64,000 bases of DNA from Ursus arctos (Eukaryota > Chordata > Mammalia > Carnivora > Ursidae). The stretch covers positions 16,708,501 to 16,772,500 of the forward strand of contig NW_026623008.1 of the NCBI RefSeq assembly GCF_023065955.2, written 5' to 3'. The notes under the pieces are model-generated. The model was not told where the DNA came from and made no database searches. It saw only the letters and a program-made list of their open reading frames with translations. Position 1 is the stretch's first letter, and the number at the start of each line of letters is the position of its first letter. The position numbers and the translations under genes are program-made. Below, one piece after another: positions 42,097-53,624 of the stretch.

Positions 42097-42134
42097 CCCT
42101 GGAATGTTCTATGGGTACTCACAGCCAGGTACTG

Positions 42135-42370
42135 CACATAAATATCATGCCGCAATTAAGAGTGCAAACTCTGCAATCTGCCTGTTTGGGCTCAAACACT
42201 GGGTCCTAGATCACAGTTGTGCCGACTTAGGGAAGTTAATTAACTTCTCTGTCTTAATGATTTAGAAACTGGGCTTTAATAGCATTTATCTCATAGGATA
42301 GTTGTGAGGATTTAAAAATATATATATCTGTGTAGAGCTTAGAACAGTACTTAACACATATTAAGTGTTT
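42135..42370 (+). repeat. MIR fossil
   Basis: "AAGAGTGCAAACTCTGCAAT", "AGTTAATTAACTTCTCTGTC", "GATAGTTGTGAGGATTTAAA". Confidence 0.85.
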
Positions 42371-42371
42371 T

Positions 42372-42401
42372 TGCATCTCTCTCTCTCTCACACACACACA
42401 C
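42372..42401 (+). repeat. Short CT/CA microsatellite
   Basis: (TC)n running into (AC)n, about 28 bases. Confidence 0.85.
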
Positions 42402-42479
42402 GATCTTTCAAATACAATCTGTCATATCCAGATTTACAAGCTAGAGTGGACTGTTGATGGGGAAATGAAATAAGCCTCA

Positions 42480-42635
42480 TTTTGTTAACTTTTATTTCCT
42501 GAACTAGAATTTCATCTCTGTCCTATCAGTAAAAAATGAACTCCTCAAGACATGAACTGTGCGCTAGTCCATTTTGTATTCTCAGGTCTGGCCCAATGCC
42601 AGACACGCAGGTGTGTAAGGAATGTGAAATAATTT
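42480..42635 (+). repeat. LINE-2 3'-end remnant
   Basis: "GAACTCCTCAAGACATGAAC" and "CTGGCCCAATGCCAGACACG". Confidence 0.6.
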
Positions 42636-43083
42636 AATCCTAGTAATTTAAAAACTTATCGACAAAGCCAGTATAGGTGGATGTTAGTGGAGACCTATAA
42701 AAACCCTAAGCTCCCTCTGATTCACTGCATACAATGCAAGTGTAGTTCTGGTAGTAACTCTGAAGCATGTAAAAGTTTTCCATAGATACAGTGAGGGATA
42801 AAATTAAAACTACAATACAACAATCCAAGGAAGAATGTGAGCACGAAACAAAAATCAGCACTGTACATTTCAATGCAAGTTCCAGCTGCACTGCTGAGAA
42901 GCAGAGGAAAAGCCGCAGGCAGGCTGAGCGACCCCTCCTTCTCCACAACACTGCGAACCAGACCAAATGGGAGCAAGACTTGCTGAAGCTCAGAATAAAG
43001 ACGTGGTCTATCTTTACTAATATGGAACAATTCATTTAAAAACACCTAACAGAGTCTTTCTGCAAAACAGACATCTCACTTAC

Positions 43084-43302
43084 CTTTTCAGAATATTTCC
43101 TAAACACATTAAAGAAGATGTAAGGCTTAGCTGGTAATTTCCATGAACTCAGTTCTTTTCCTCTGACTGCAGTGACGTTGACAGGACAAAGCAGGTTTGG
43201 GAATGCTAGAAATGAATTCCTACTTCCCTTTGCATTCTTCAGGTTCATTTTCCCCCAAATTTCTGCACTGGTTGGCTTCCATTTCAGCATCAGCCACGAA
43301 AT
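43084..43302 (-). CDS. Candidate internal exon, minus strand, product unknown
   Basis: 219 bp open in one frame for all 73 codons. A pyrimidine-rich acceptor (CCTTCCCTG...CTTCAAG, with no other AG nearby) precedes it and the consensus donor AAAAG|GTAAGT follows it. The frame translates from ISWLMLKWKP to FFNVFRKYSEK and is phase 0 at both ends. A second frame starting DFVADAEME stops after 27 codons. I recognise neither translation. It lies between the terminal-exon candidate at 44.4 kb and the 41.6-kb poly(A) signal, so if both are real it is an alternative 3' exon or noncoding. Chance cannot be excluded. Confidence 0.3.
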
Positions 43303-43543
43303 CTTGAAGGTCAGACACAGTAAACAGGGAAGGACATAAAATTAAGTGATTCGGGCGTAGTTTGAGTCTCACAACTTCAACAGGGATGAGTCATACCTTA
43401 AAGTATGTGGAAATGAATTACATGTTCTATTCCTTAATGAAATTCAGCTTAGTCAAACTAAAGGGAATTAATCCGCAATAGCCTAAAATTTTGTTTGTTC
43501 CTTTAATAACTGCTGAGTGAAGAAAGACGTAACTCCCAAGAAG

Positions 43544-43650
43544 GGGCGCCTGGCTGGCTCAGTCAGTAGAGCATGCGACTCTTGATCTCGGGGTCATGGG
43601 TTAAAGCTCCACACTGGGCACAGAGCTTACTTTAAAAACATAAATAAAAA
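43544..43650 (+). mobile_element. Short tRNA-like SINE
   Basis: TSD of 20 bases with three mismatches (starting AAGACSTAAYTCCCA) at 43,524-43,543 and 43,651-43,670. It is the last SINE before a 9-kb SINE-free stretch. Confidence 0.93.
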
Positions 43651-43670
43651 AAGACCTAATTCCCATGAAG

Positions 43671-44347
43671 ACCAAATACAAGCTGACCATTTTAATATGA
43701 GTCTGTGTCCTTGACTTACTTTGTAGTATAAATGCAAAGGAAAAACAGTTCTAACGACGGGAATAAAAAATAATGCCAAATTGTTCTAAGTGATTCTCTA
43801 ATTTGCCAGTCAAATTTGAAATTGGTATTTACATGCCACTTAAATCAGAAAAAAGGTGAACTTTCCCTACCATTAGTACAAGCTTTAAATTCAAAGGCTT
43901 ATTCCATTCAATTGCTTTCTTAGTTATAAGAAATTAGCATTAAAATTAACTAGGTAAGAGGGAAAAAGTATTGAATAATTCATGCGGAATTAACCACCAA
44001 GAAATGTCACTATGCCTTGCAAAATCATAAACTGAAAATTAAAACTTGCTATGCTTCAAGTAGCTCACAATTTTTTTTATTTGCTTCCCTATAAGTGATT
44101 AAGTATGTCTGCTTTACTCACACACTGACACTTCAACCCCAAAATGACAGAACTAGGTCACTAGTTTGGAAATGGAAATGAGAATAGCTAGATTAGGGGA
44201 ACTCAGGCCAACAAAACTTGCTTTTAGGGCAATGGAAGAGAAAGCCACCGATATGCCGTAAGAGTTTGAGCATTCTGACCATATATCAGGCAGTTATTCT
44301 TGCTGAATGGTCCTGGATTCCAAGTGACACATTCTTCCTCAATGTAC
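43671..44347. other. AT-rich stretch, no repeat recognised
   Basis: Would be 3' UTR if the terminal exon at 44,348 is real. Confidence 0.35.
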
Positions 44348-44430
44348 TCATTCCATCACTGGCTCAGCAGTCGACACTGGAGACCATTTAAAAACGTGCA
44401 CTTTGCAATAACCATTATCTATCTTAGCAG
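44348..44430 (-). CDS. Candidate terminal coding exon, product unknown
   Basis: On the minus strand a good acceptor (TTTTGCCTTTCTAG) is followed by CT and then 26 codons ending in TGA. The peptide starts AKIDNGYCKVHVFKW and ends STAEPVME. Residue composition is protein-like and not repeat-derived. Its entry phase (two bases of a split codon) accepts the 61-bp candidate exon at 46,530-46,590, which leaves one base. The 41.6-kb poly(A) signal would give a 2.7-kb 3' UTR. I cannot name the protein; a chance open segment of this size is possible. Confidence 0.3.
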
Positions 44431-46529
44431 CTAGAAAGGCAAAACAAAAGTTAGCATATAAAACTACCTTTAGGACTAGGGCAGAATACTAATTCACGCA
44501 TGATAAACATAATAAACAATTTTTTAAAGAAAGTATAAGGAAAACATCTGGTCCTGAAGAGTCTACAGGGCAGTTTTTAAGGAAAACAAACAAACCTCAA
44601 AATGTCTGTTTATCAGACATGATGGAAATGCCCTCTTTCCTGTCCACAACTTCTACTTTTGGACTGACATTCCAGAAGCATAAGGAATATAAAATGGTTA
44701 GGTGTTCACTAGACACAAAGGAAAGCCAGTGAATTTGCTCATGCTGTCCTATTAAACATTAGATGTGATAGGCTTTCCATCCCAGAAAAATCCATGCATG
44801 AAAATCAGACAGGCCAACAGCTGCTCCTGATGTCAGATTCTGGTAGCAAAGCACAAGGGGGACTCATGTTTTCACTTTTAAAGAGACACAAAAAGCAAAA
44901 TTCAGCTTCAGGGGGGAAAAAAAGAGAAGAAAAAAGGAATCACCATTTCAAATAACCTGAGAAATTAAGTAAGAACAGTTTGAGAACAAGCTGTGGGGAA
45001 TGCTGGGCTTAATGCTTCTCAGCTTGCAGTTAAAAAACATTCAAAGGGACGACAAATTCACATGTTACAAGTTTCTGAAGACACTGTTCAAAACTATTCA
45101 ACAGTGGCAAAGCACCAGTATCTGGAAATGGGCAAAAATAAAATACTGCTGTTTGCTACAGGGCTAAGATACACCCTGGATTCAATCTGCTAAACCAACA
45201 GATGGGAATCAACAACAGAAGACCTCTGCTCTTAGAGATCCTGGTTTCTAGTATTTTGTTATTATCGTAAGAGCCAACAATTGTTAAGTTTCAAGGTTTA
45301 TATTTTGAAACGGATCATTCTTCAGTCTTTCATTATGAATTTTCATGGTAACTCTTACCTTCAAGGTCAGTCGTAAACCCTATCCTACTGAACATTTCCG
45401 TATTTAAAATCCTCTACTATAACCTAATACACTTAACCAGAGCCTGACTGACCTCTCAACTGTCCCTATAGACTCAAAAGGTGGTTGGCGGGTGGGGAGG
45501 GAAGACTCAGAGAAATGTAATTTCACCTCTTCCACGTACATATTTACAGAATAAACCTTGTGATCTGCAGAATTATTTTTTGTTTCTCTTCATGCCTGGT
45601 TTATAGAAGTTGACGCTGGACATGAGAAAAAGTATAAGTCCTCATGCCAACTTTTCACAGGTATTATCATCATTCATTTGAAGTAAAGTCCAAGGATATC
45701 AGCTAGCCCATATAAAAAGGTGCATATAATCTCACTTCAAATTACCTTGAGCTCTTCATATGTGCGTTGTCCTCTATGGTGTAAATAATCAAGAACCACA
45801 TAATAGTCTTATTTCTCTGGCCTCCAACAAATCTAGCTACATTTTTGTTTGCATGGTTCTTGGAAATAGTAATTTCAAAACATTATAACATTATTTATTT
45901 AAACCCAATATTCAGTATCCCTAATTGAGGTGGGCTCAATAACCTCTCTCAAAAAACAAAAACAAAAAATACTTGACTTACAGGTATTTTGAGTATAGCT
46001 GCTGGCTTTGTCCCAACACTTTCACTTATTTCTCTTGACTTGGTTCTCAATTCAGGCTCACAGCCAAAGAGAAAAATCAAACCTGCAGGCTAGGTTTTGT
46101 TGACAGTGAGGCAAAACAGCCACCAAGTCTAAAAGAGCCAATCTCTCCTAGTTTGGGGATGCTCTGTCATCACAGTAAACAAAGTGTCAAATGTAAACTG
46201 TGAACACAGAATGGGAGATCTCTGTAGCCTTAGCTCATGAAAATGCATTTTAAAAGATTATGCTCAAGTGTCAAGATTATTTTAGTTATGAAATATTAAC
46301 TGTATCAGAAGAATAAGGAGCCAGAAAAAGAAATTGTGAGCATAATTACTTTTCCTGTATATACTTTCCTGACAGTCTAAAAACCATCAGAATACCGTTC
46401 ATGAAGCCTTATTCGATCTGTTAGCGGATGATGGTGAGGGAGATCAGATTCATGATTATTTTTGTGTTTTTTTTTCCTCTGGAGAGGCTGTTTTCTTGGA
46501 CTGAATGCCATTAGAAGCATTTCTGCTAC
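44431..46529. other. AT-rich presumed intron, no repeat recognised
   Basis: No SINE, MIR or L1 seen in 2.1 kb. Two donor-like sites (45,353 and 45,748, minus strand) flank open segments but lack usable acceptors. Confidence 0.35.
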
Positions 46530-46590
46530 CTGGATACAGATTATCTGCTGCAAATTTGCACCTCCGGGCTGGCTTCCCATTCTTCCCCAA
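46530..46590 (-). CDS. Candidate internal exon, product unknown
   Basis: 61 bp between a strong acceptor (TTTCCTTCCCTAAGTGTGCAG) read in outline on the minus strand and donor CCAG|GTAGCA. The frame starting TTG GGG AAG gives LGKNGKPARRCKFAADNLYP and leaves one base, in phase with the 44.4-kb candidate. Without splicing at this donor, the frame runs on for 26 more codons to a stop just after a 9-base A-run. The basic, Cys-containing peptide resembles nothing I can name. Confidence 0.3.
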
Positions 46591-48605
46591 CTGCACACTT
46601 AGGGAAGGAAACACTCATTTCATGTTAGTTGTAAGAAAACCATACAGAAAGCAAAATCAGACTACAAATTATTTAATACTTGTTTGTATCACCTCCTACC
46701 TCCCTAATGCTGACCTCATTCCGTTCCCTGCAACCTCTTTATTTTTTTGAGAAAAATATTTTCCTTGCGTAATTCTCTTCTAACACTTGTGGGCTTTTCC
46801 TTCCACTTTCTTTGAAAGACATTGAGCTAAGCTCCTGGAAATTTCAGGGGGAAAAAAAAATCAGTGTTGAAACTAGAGGCATATCTATAGTAAAAGCGAA
46901 CATTACTTTTCATGTACATCACCCAGTGGGTTAAATTAGAGGCTGCAAACAGTTTATGGGATTAGCACTCTCTTCCCTTTCTTCTTGCCTTTGGTTCTAG
47001 AGAGAACCTTAGAAATCAAGGTCACTGGCAGATTCTAAGGGACAAGGTGAATGGAGGCTACTTTTGGGAGTGACCTTTCCCCCTTATATGGGGGAGATGT
47101 AGGAGCAGGGACAGAAGCTGCGGCACTTTCATGAGTTGAACACTATAAACTTCTCGCCCAAACTTCAAAGGAAAAGAATCTAAATTTTAGGATTTTAATC
47201 ATTGGCAAATAGGTTACTACACTGTCTCTTTCATGGAAATACTAACATACTAACGCACGGCTCCATTTTTCAAGCCCTCATTTTCCAATTAAAAGTTGAA
47301 TCTTCAGGTAACTTTAAAAAACAGTGCTAAAGCAAAGTTAGAAAATCTGAATTCGAATGAATTTTGCCAGCAACTGTTATGTAACCCGGAATGTCACTTT
47401 TAGAAATAAATGGACGTAGTATTTGCAAATGTCAATAGCCACACTTACATTAACAGTTTCTCCGTGCTTTATGAAATAGGTTAATTCCTAAAAATGCACG
47501 GAACGTAAATTTTTTACATACCACATGGATTTCCTACGATGACAAACTACTTTCAAAGATGCCTTAACAATCTTTATTTGATTGCTCTCCACTAGTTTTT
47601 GTTTTGAAGTAAATTCTTCAATGGATTAATGGTTCTACCAGATACTTGGGGGGAATTTCCCAATTTGACCTATATGCTAAATTAGGTTACTATAAATGAG
47701 ATGTAGAACGTGGTGTATTTTTTATATAGTCTTGTTCTAAATTTTTTCTAGATTGCCATCAGCCTTGTTCCTAAAACATTTGATTATCAAGACAAAGCAG
47801 GAAAAGAATGTATATTATGCATATGTAGAAACTCATGTTCTGACTTTCAGAAGAACCTAGTCCTTTTCAGTCATTCACTACAAAGTTCTTCTATAAGTAA
47901 ATGGAGTTTAAGCAATATTCAGGTAACTCCAAGTGAAAAAAACACTGCAGGCATCTAATTTTCAAAGAACACTTGACAGAAAAATTAATGTGTTAAAATT
48001 TTTGGTGTCACTAAATCAACTTTAAAATTTTAAAATGTTTGGCATATCTTGCTATTTAAAAAAAAGGATGCTTTAAAAAAACTTTATGAAGCAGAAAAAG
48101 GTGTACGCCACTTCCAAGGTTTTTTGGTCTTCTACGACTTCTAGTCCTAGAAAAGAACTTACGAAGATGTGCAGGACTAACCTTGGCATAGCTGGCTCAG
48201 GAATGTGAGACACAAATGGGATTTAGAACCCAATGAAGTTACTGGGGATTTAAGAAAGCATTTGGGACAAAGCAGCAGTAAGGCCTGATTCTGATAAATC
48301 TAAAATGTGTTTTAATGTTTCCTATTCATTTTGTAAGTCACTGAAGTCCTGCATAAAATTTCACATGAAGGGGAAATACTTCAAAGTCCTATTTCCTAAT
48401 GTAAAGAGACCACCTTTTTTGACCTTAAGAATTAAGAAAATTGATGTTACATTTATAAAAGAGAATCAAAAAACTCATCATCATTATGGCGAAATCTATA
48501 CCACTTAAACTGTTTTGTAAATAATTTTCATACTGAATATGGCAAGTATGCATAAAGATTTCATAACCCTAATTTGTAGAAAATGTTCCATATTATACGT
48601 TTTAC
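46591..48605. other. AT-rich presumed intron
   Basis: Two kilobases with no recognised repeat and no further exon-like segment. Confidence 0.35.
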
Positions 48606-48642
48606 CTATGTCCTTCTTCAAGTCTGAGTGATCCAACACACG
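48606..48642 (-). CDS. Candidate 37-bp microexon
   Basis: Strong acceptor (TCTTTTTTTTCACTAG) and donor (ATAG|GTAAAA) on the minus strand. One frame gives RVLDHSDLKKDI plus one base. It follows in phase from the 50-bp segment at 48,803. Both splice sites are better than most chance pairs, but the exon is very small. Confidence 0.3.
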
Positions 48643-48802
48643 CTAGTGAAAAAAAAGATCAAAATTAGCATTAGCACAAGGATTTTCAGTTAATACTGCA
48701 AATAGAATCACCAGGGGAAAAAAAGGCCAGAATAAAGGAAACTCAAATATGTGACTAAATGAGAAACCCTTGAGACATACAAAATCAAACCATATTACTT
48801 AC

Positions 48803-48852
48803 CAAACCTCTATACCATCTCCTGATAAATGTCCAGGGAAAATGTGGGAGAT
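48803..48852 (-). CDS. Candidate 50-bp exon
   Basis: Acceptor TACGTTTTAG and consensus donor TTTG|GTAAGT on the minus strand. Read with two leading bases it encodes LPHFPWTFIRRWYRGL and ends on a codon boundary, matching the next candidate. Another frame is also open. Confidence 0.3.
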
Positions 48853-49179
48853 CTAAAACGTATCATACACGGGCAGAGAGAACACTTTAATAACCCTCCC
48901 CCTAAATAACATAATTCAAAATGAAAAATTTTGAGACACAAGTCAATTAAGTATAATTATTTTGAAGTTCTTTTATAAAATCTCTAAACTTATAAATTCC
49001 CAATTTTCTACTTCTGAGGATGCTAAAATCCTTTGAAAAAGAAGAAAAGCAAAACAAAACAAAGAAAAATCACTTAAATAAAGGGGGGGGAATCCAACAC
49101 AACATGGGGTAGAGCGAAGTTGAGGTGGAGAGAGAGAGAAACAGCAAAGTTAAGACAGAAACAAAACAAAACAGGAACT
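48853..49179. other. AT-rich presumed intron
   Basis: A-rich, with a G-run at 49,084-49,090. No repeat recognised. Confidence 0.35.
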
Positions 49180-49370
49180 CTCTACAATACTCTGGCGTTC
49201 TAGTTTCGAACAAACCAGTTACAGGGTATTTGACTCCTGGCTCTACCACAAAATGTTCCTGCATCTCAATGTCCTCATCTATGAAGTTGTGAAGATTAAA
49301 GCAGACTGCCCAAAAACACTTGGCACAAGTACTTGACATGCAGTAGCACTCAACAAATGCTATTACTTTT
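49180..49370 (+). repeat. MIR fossil
   Basis: "CATCTCAATGTCCTCATCTA", "AGTAGCACTCAACAAATGCT". Confidence 0.8.
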
Positions 49371-49544
49371 AATTTTGCAAGAGCAAAAGCAGGGATCTCC
49401 CTGACTGGCTGGAATTTGAGTCCAGATTTTAAGAATCTATCTAATGATACCTAACTTTCAGAATTGCTTTAGGTAAATTCTTTAAAATGCTGTCCTGACA
49501 TAGAAGTAGCGGACCTACGTAGAAGGTGTCCCTCCTCTTCTTAC

Positions 49545-49601
49545 CTGGCACCGATTACTGTTATGGCTATCAGAAGGAGATGGTAGGCGGTGTGCCCTTA
49601 C
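49545..49601 (-). other. Splice-flanked 57-bp open segment
   Basis: Donor CCAG|GTAAGA is good; the acceptor CACACTGTAG has a poor pyrimidine tract. The open frame VRAHRLPSPSDSHN... is phase 0 on both sides and does not fit between the 53.1- and 48.8-kb candidates. Confidence 0.15.
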
Positions 49602-49899
49602 CTACAGTGTGTCTGCATGCTAAATGAAGGGAGAACTGAATGTTCAAGATTGCTCTAGGGATAATCAAAGCACCAGGCTATACTTGCAAGTACAAAATCA
49701 ACTTCTTTCCTCTGAAGCTTCTGTTTATATACAGAAGCAAACATGAATCAATCACAAAATGTGGAAAAGGAAATATTCTATGATGCTGAGGGCAGGGCAA
49801 GAGAAGCACCCAACAGCAAATTAACTTCTACAAATTTGAACTTTATACTCTAGAATAAACCTTTTGCTCTTTTAAGCTTGTCATCCAACACTCCCCCCC

Positions 49900-50180
49900 C
49901 CCAACGACAAATCTAATCTAAGAAAAGGTTTTGCCTCTAGCTCTAAAAAGCTAAATACATACTCGTAGAGAAAGATAAACGGGAAAGGAAGTCTAATTCT
50001 ACCTGCTTTATCACAAACTAGCTGCACACCCTGGCTAAGCCTGTTTTCCCACTGGTGAAACAGGGATACTACTGATACCACTACCTAACTCAGGAGTTAC
50101 TACGAATATTAAAGAGATAGAAAGCACCTAGGCTCACCTGTCTGCTTACACAGGAACTCAATGAATGGAAGCTATTCCTT
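49900..50180 (+). repeat. MIR fossil
   Basis: "CTAAGCCTGTTTTCCCACTG", "AGGAACTCAATGAATGGAAG". Confidence 0.8.
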
Positions 50181-51164
50181 GACTAATGTGAGGCATGTTG
50201 GATTAGGTATCAAGTCAAAGGTCGGAATCTCAAGAAGGCTTTCTTGTGCACCTTCCCCAGAAGAGACAGACGGAGCACAGATGTCATAAGGAGGCAAGTC
50301 TAACTGACTTAATCTAAACTAGTTTATCACCATGACTGCAGAAAAAAATCTTTTGAACAATTTCACCTGTAGTCTGGATGACGGCTGCAGTAACATCACA
50401 GTACATTTACTTTCAGAAAACACAAAAGCATGTGAAAATCCATGTACTCATCACCTGTGCAATTTTTAGGCCACACTAGGCTGCTTTTCTACTGTTCGGT
50501 CTGGGTACTCTACAAGAGCAGGCGATCCCTTTGAGTCACTAGGTTCACCTCAAAACCTGACAGCAAGCTCTCATATGCAACTGATGAATTCTGACCCTTC
50601 TCCATTTTCTTACACACCGTTACCCACAGCACCTAGATAACAAGGTTCAATACGATCTTGTCAAACTGCCATTTAAGTAATTCTAAATGCTCCTTGGAGT
50701 TCTGGTTGGAGTCTGATAATCATTGAGTATGTGGCAATTTTGATAGCTCTACCATGTATTCCTGTTATTTCATGAATGATAACCCATTTTAATCCAAGCC
50801 TCTTAAGAAAAAGCAATAATCTCCAAAACAATTGCTAGGAAGTAATAAATTACGGTGAGGTGGACAAAGGCGGCGTAACTTCCCTCAAGCTAACTGTAAA
50901 GGTTTACGTAGAATCACAGATGAGGAAAGGAATAAAAGGTCTGAAAGGGAAGACAAGAAGTGTATGAAAGTCCTCAAATTTCAAGAATTTAGATTTGTTA
51001 CCATGATGTAATGGGAATGCTGGCATTTGTGTGAGAATTATGGCAACTGTACAGGACAAAGAGAATAGTCGGACAGACTGAGTAGGACGATTAGGAAGAG
51101 GTAAAACAATCTAGGAACTGACTTGTAAATCACACGACAATGCTTCCTCACCTTTAAGTCTTGG
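50181..51164. other. AT-rich presumed intron
   Basis: No recognised repeat or exon in about 1 kb. Confidence 0.35.
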
Positions 51165-51310
51165 GGGGTCTGTCAAGCAGACTAAATGTGAATTTCTTCC
51201 CCTTAACAGAACACTAGCTCCAAAAGGGGAGAAGACTGTTTTACACCCACTGCTATATTTTTAGTACCTAGAATATTATCTAACATAAATGTGGCTCTCC
51301 AAAATTACCA
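51165..51310 (+). repeat. LINE-2 3'-end remnant
   Basis: "CTAGCTCCAAAAGGGGAGAA" and "TTAGTACCTAGAATATTATC". Confidence 0.6.
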
Positions 51311-51654
51311 TCTAGATCTGAATGTAAATGCTGCTGTAATTAGTAAAAAATGTAATTCATTTATGAGGTATTGCTGAATTACTAGAATGTTTTAATACAA
51401 GTTTCCAATTAACTGAAGTATTACAGTACACGTGTTAGTTGTTATGACTGGTCCGATACCTTTTCTTACATTGGTTCCAAGTCATTCTCTTAGAAGATTA
51501 AGAACTGCCGCCCTAGGATAGTAGATTAATGACTAGAGAAATTAAGGAAAAGACATCATAGAAGAATAAGCATGACTCGATTAACAGAAAACCTAACAGA
51601 AGGAACCATTAAGACTGCAACCTGTAAGATCAAGAGGCGCTGCCAAACACGTTA

Positions 51655-51780
51655 ATTCTTCTGTGGCTAGGTCTATAAAGCTTTGTTCCCTCTGCCGGAT
51701 GCTCTGCCTTGTATCCCCAGTGCCAGTACAGGGCAGGAACATAGGTACTCATTAAGCGTCTAGTAAATGAATACAAACTG
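51655..51780 (+). repeat. LINE-2 3'-end remnant
   Basis: "CTTGTATCCCCAGTGCCAGT" and "AGCGTCTAGTAAATGAATAC". Confidence 0.65.
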
Positions 51781-52629
51781 GTAACTATTTTTCAACATTA
51801 TCAAGTTTCATGTGATCTGGAGGTACGTACGAGAGAGTGAAAGACTGGGGTCAGAGATATAAAATCCAGTAGTCCTAACAGTGGTTGAAGTTCCTAAAAA
51901 GGGACAGAGACACAGGAAGGGGACATTACAGGGGACAAGGAAATTCACAGAAGTGTGGATCAAACCAAGCCAGCAAAAGCCAAAGTTCTGAGGTCTGCCT
52001 CAAAAACGACAAGATCAAGGACAGTGATGGCGAGAAAAAAGGCAACTGAAATGACATGAAGGTCACTGCTGCCATTAGCATACTGGTTTGGACTGAAAAG
52101 CAACGAAAATGATCTGTGATTACGAATCTTCTAGGCAGAATATAGTCTAATACATAACTTCATTTTATTAAAAGCTGAATGGAGCCCCAAAGTAACCAAG
52201 GGCACTTTAGGTCATCAGATATCTGAACAGAAGTTGGTCTTGGTGTGCTAAGTTTAACTACAGCCAGCCTGACTTTGATGACTACCTTCCAGGTCCTTAA
52301 ATAAATCCCAGTTCCAATAATGCTGAATTGTTTCTTCACCAGCTGTGTGCACATGTGTGTATATATATATGTATATATATAACGCATACATACGTAGGCT
52401 GTTACTATTAGAGAACAGATTTTTCCGAAGTTAACAGGCGATTGATCAGGATGCCACTGAACTCTGCTTAGGTTAGGCATACTCACGGGCTTCTTTCTCC
52501 AGGAATCAAAGTGAGAGGAAAACTATCAGGACATAAGTTCTGGTTCTGCTCTAGCTTTATTCCATAACCCTAGCGTAGACAAATCCTGTGAGTTATGAAG
52601 TGAAATGGAAGCAGGAATGTCCCACTTCT
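51781..52629. other. AT-rich presumed intron with a short TA/TG microsatellite
   Basis: TGTGTATATATATATGTATA-like tract at 52,355-52,381. Nothing else recognised. Confidence 0.4.
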
Positions 52630-52644
52630 AAAACGCACACACAC

Positions 52645-52846
52645 GGGGCGCCTGGGTGGCACAGCGGTTAAACGTCTGCCTTCGGCTCAGGGCCAAAGCG
52701 TTATGGGATCGAGCCCCACATCAGGCTCTTCCACTATGAGCCTGCTTCCTCCTCTCCCACTCCCCCTGCTTGTGTTCCCTCTCTCGCTGGCTGTCTCCAT
52801 CTCTGTCGAATAAATAAATAAAATCTTTAAAAATAAATAAATAAAT
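52645..52846 (+). mobile_element. Carnivore SINE, young sub-type
   Basis: One of two SINEs after 43.7 kb. TSD AAAACGCACACACAC at 52,630-52,644 and 52,847-52,861. "GGGCCAAAGCGTTATGG" replaces the usual "GGGCGTGATCCTGGCGTTATGG" in outline. Confidence 0.95.
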
Positions 52847-52849
52847 AAA

Positions 52850-52882
<33 letters not shown>
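52850..52882 (+). repeat. (CA)n microsatellite
   Basis: About 14 CA units immediately 3' of the SINE. The TSD copy may have seeded the expansion. Confidence 0.95.
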
Positions 52883-52884
<2 letters not shown>

Positions 52885-53087
52885 TGGAAAGAGAACAAAC
52901 TGCAAGTAATCAGAAAGGTTAAAAAAAAAAAAAAAAGGATCATCAACACTACACAAAGCCATGGTTGTGTATGCACCCAGCATACTTCATGACCTTCAGG
53001 TAGCCACTTCAAAGACATAAAAGAAAGCCAGGGAAGGTACAAAACAAGGCAACTAAGAAGTGTTTACAAAAATAAAGTGGCTTTTAC

Positions 53088-53110
53088 CTTCAAAGAGTAA
53101 GAACTCCAAT
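53088..53110 (-). CDS. Candidate 23-bp microexon
   Basis: Very strong acceptor on the minus strand (TTAACTTTCTTTCCAG) and donor GAAG|GTAAAAG. Read with one leading base it gives LEFLLFE and leaves one base, in phase with the 50-bp candidate at 48,803. 23 bp is at the low limit for vertebrate exons. Confidence 0.25.
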
Positions 53111-53306
53111 CTGGAAAGAAAGTTAAGACAATAAAATTGAATTCCATATAAAATCATAATGATTGCAGATAAAATACCAACAAGACTGGCTCCATTTTAT
53201 TAAAAGTAATTTAAAACAAATCCAGAACCCTCTAACTAGATGTTTTAAAAGTGGTAAAAGGAAATTTCAATTCACAAGATGTTTGTGGCTTTTGTCACAA
53301 GTACCA

Positions 53307-53331
53307 AAAAAAAAAAAAAAAAAAAAAAAAG
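53307..53331 (+). repeat. Poly(A) tract
   Basis: About 24 consecutive A then AAAAG-type sequence. No retroposon body attached. Confidence 0.9.
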
Positions 53332-53624
53332 AAAAGAAAAAAATCATACACAGGTTTAAGAAACATTGTTCCATTAATGGAGGCTACCCAAGTTAGCATT
53401 TATTTCCAAAGGGAAGTTTCACAGCTATTCAGTGGCAATCAGTAGTTTTAAATAGCTCCCATGCTCTTATTCCTAAAACTAGTTTTTGGTCCCATCTTTA
53501 GTTCTGAGCTGGGGAAACCACCAGTCTAACACACTAGTTAGCAGCATCCCATTTAGTCTATATTTCAAAGAAGCCTAATGACATTTACCTGATAAGACAG
53601 CAAAGAGTAAGTAAAACCCAGGAG

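Noticed and set aside
42791..43039. 82-codon + ORF with overlapping antisense ORFs of 107-109 codons
   Set aside because: No splice or domain support; mutually overlapping frames in a region better read as minus-strand UTR or intron.
45353..45415. Minus-strand open segment RILNTEMFSRIGFTTDLE with donor GAAG|GTAAGAG
   Set aside because: The upstream acceptor lacks a pyrimidine tract.
45748..45815. Minus-strand open segment reading DYYVVLDYLHHRGQRTYEELK, LisH-like at first glance
   Set aside because: The donor is fair, but no usable acceptor precedes it (purine-rich upstream and a stop immediately before). The resemblance is too short.
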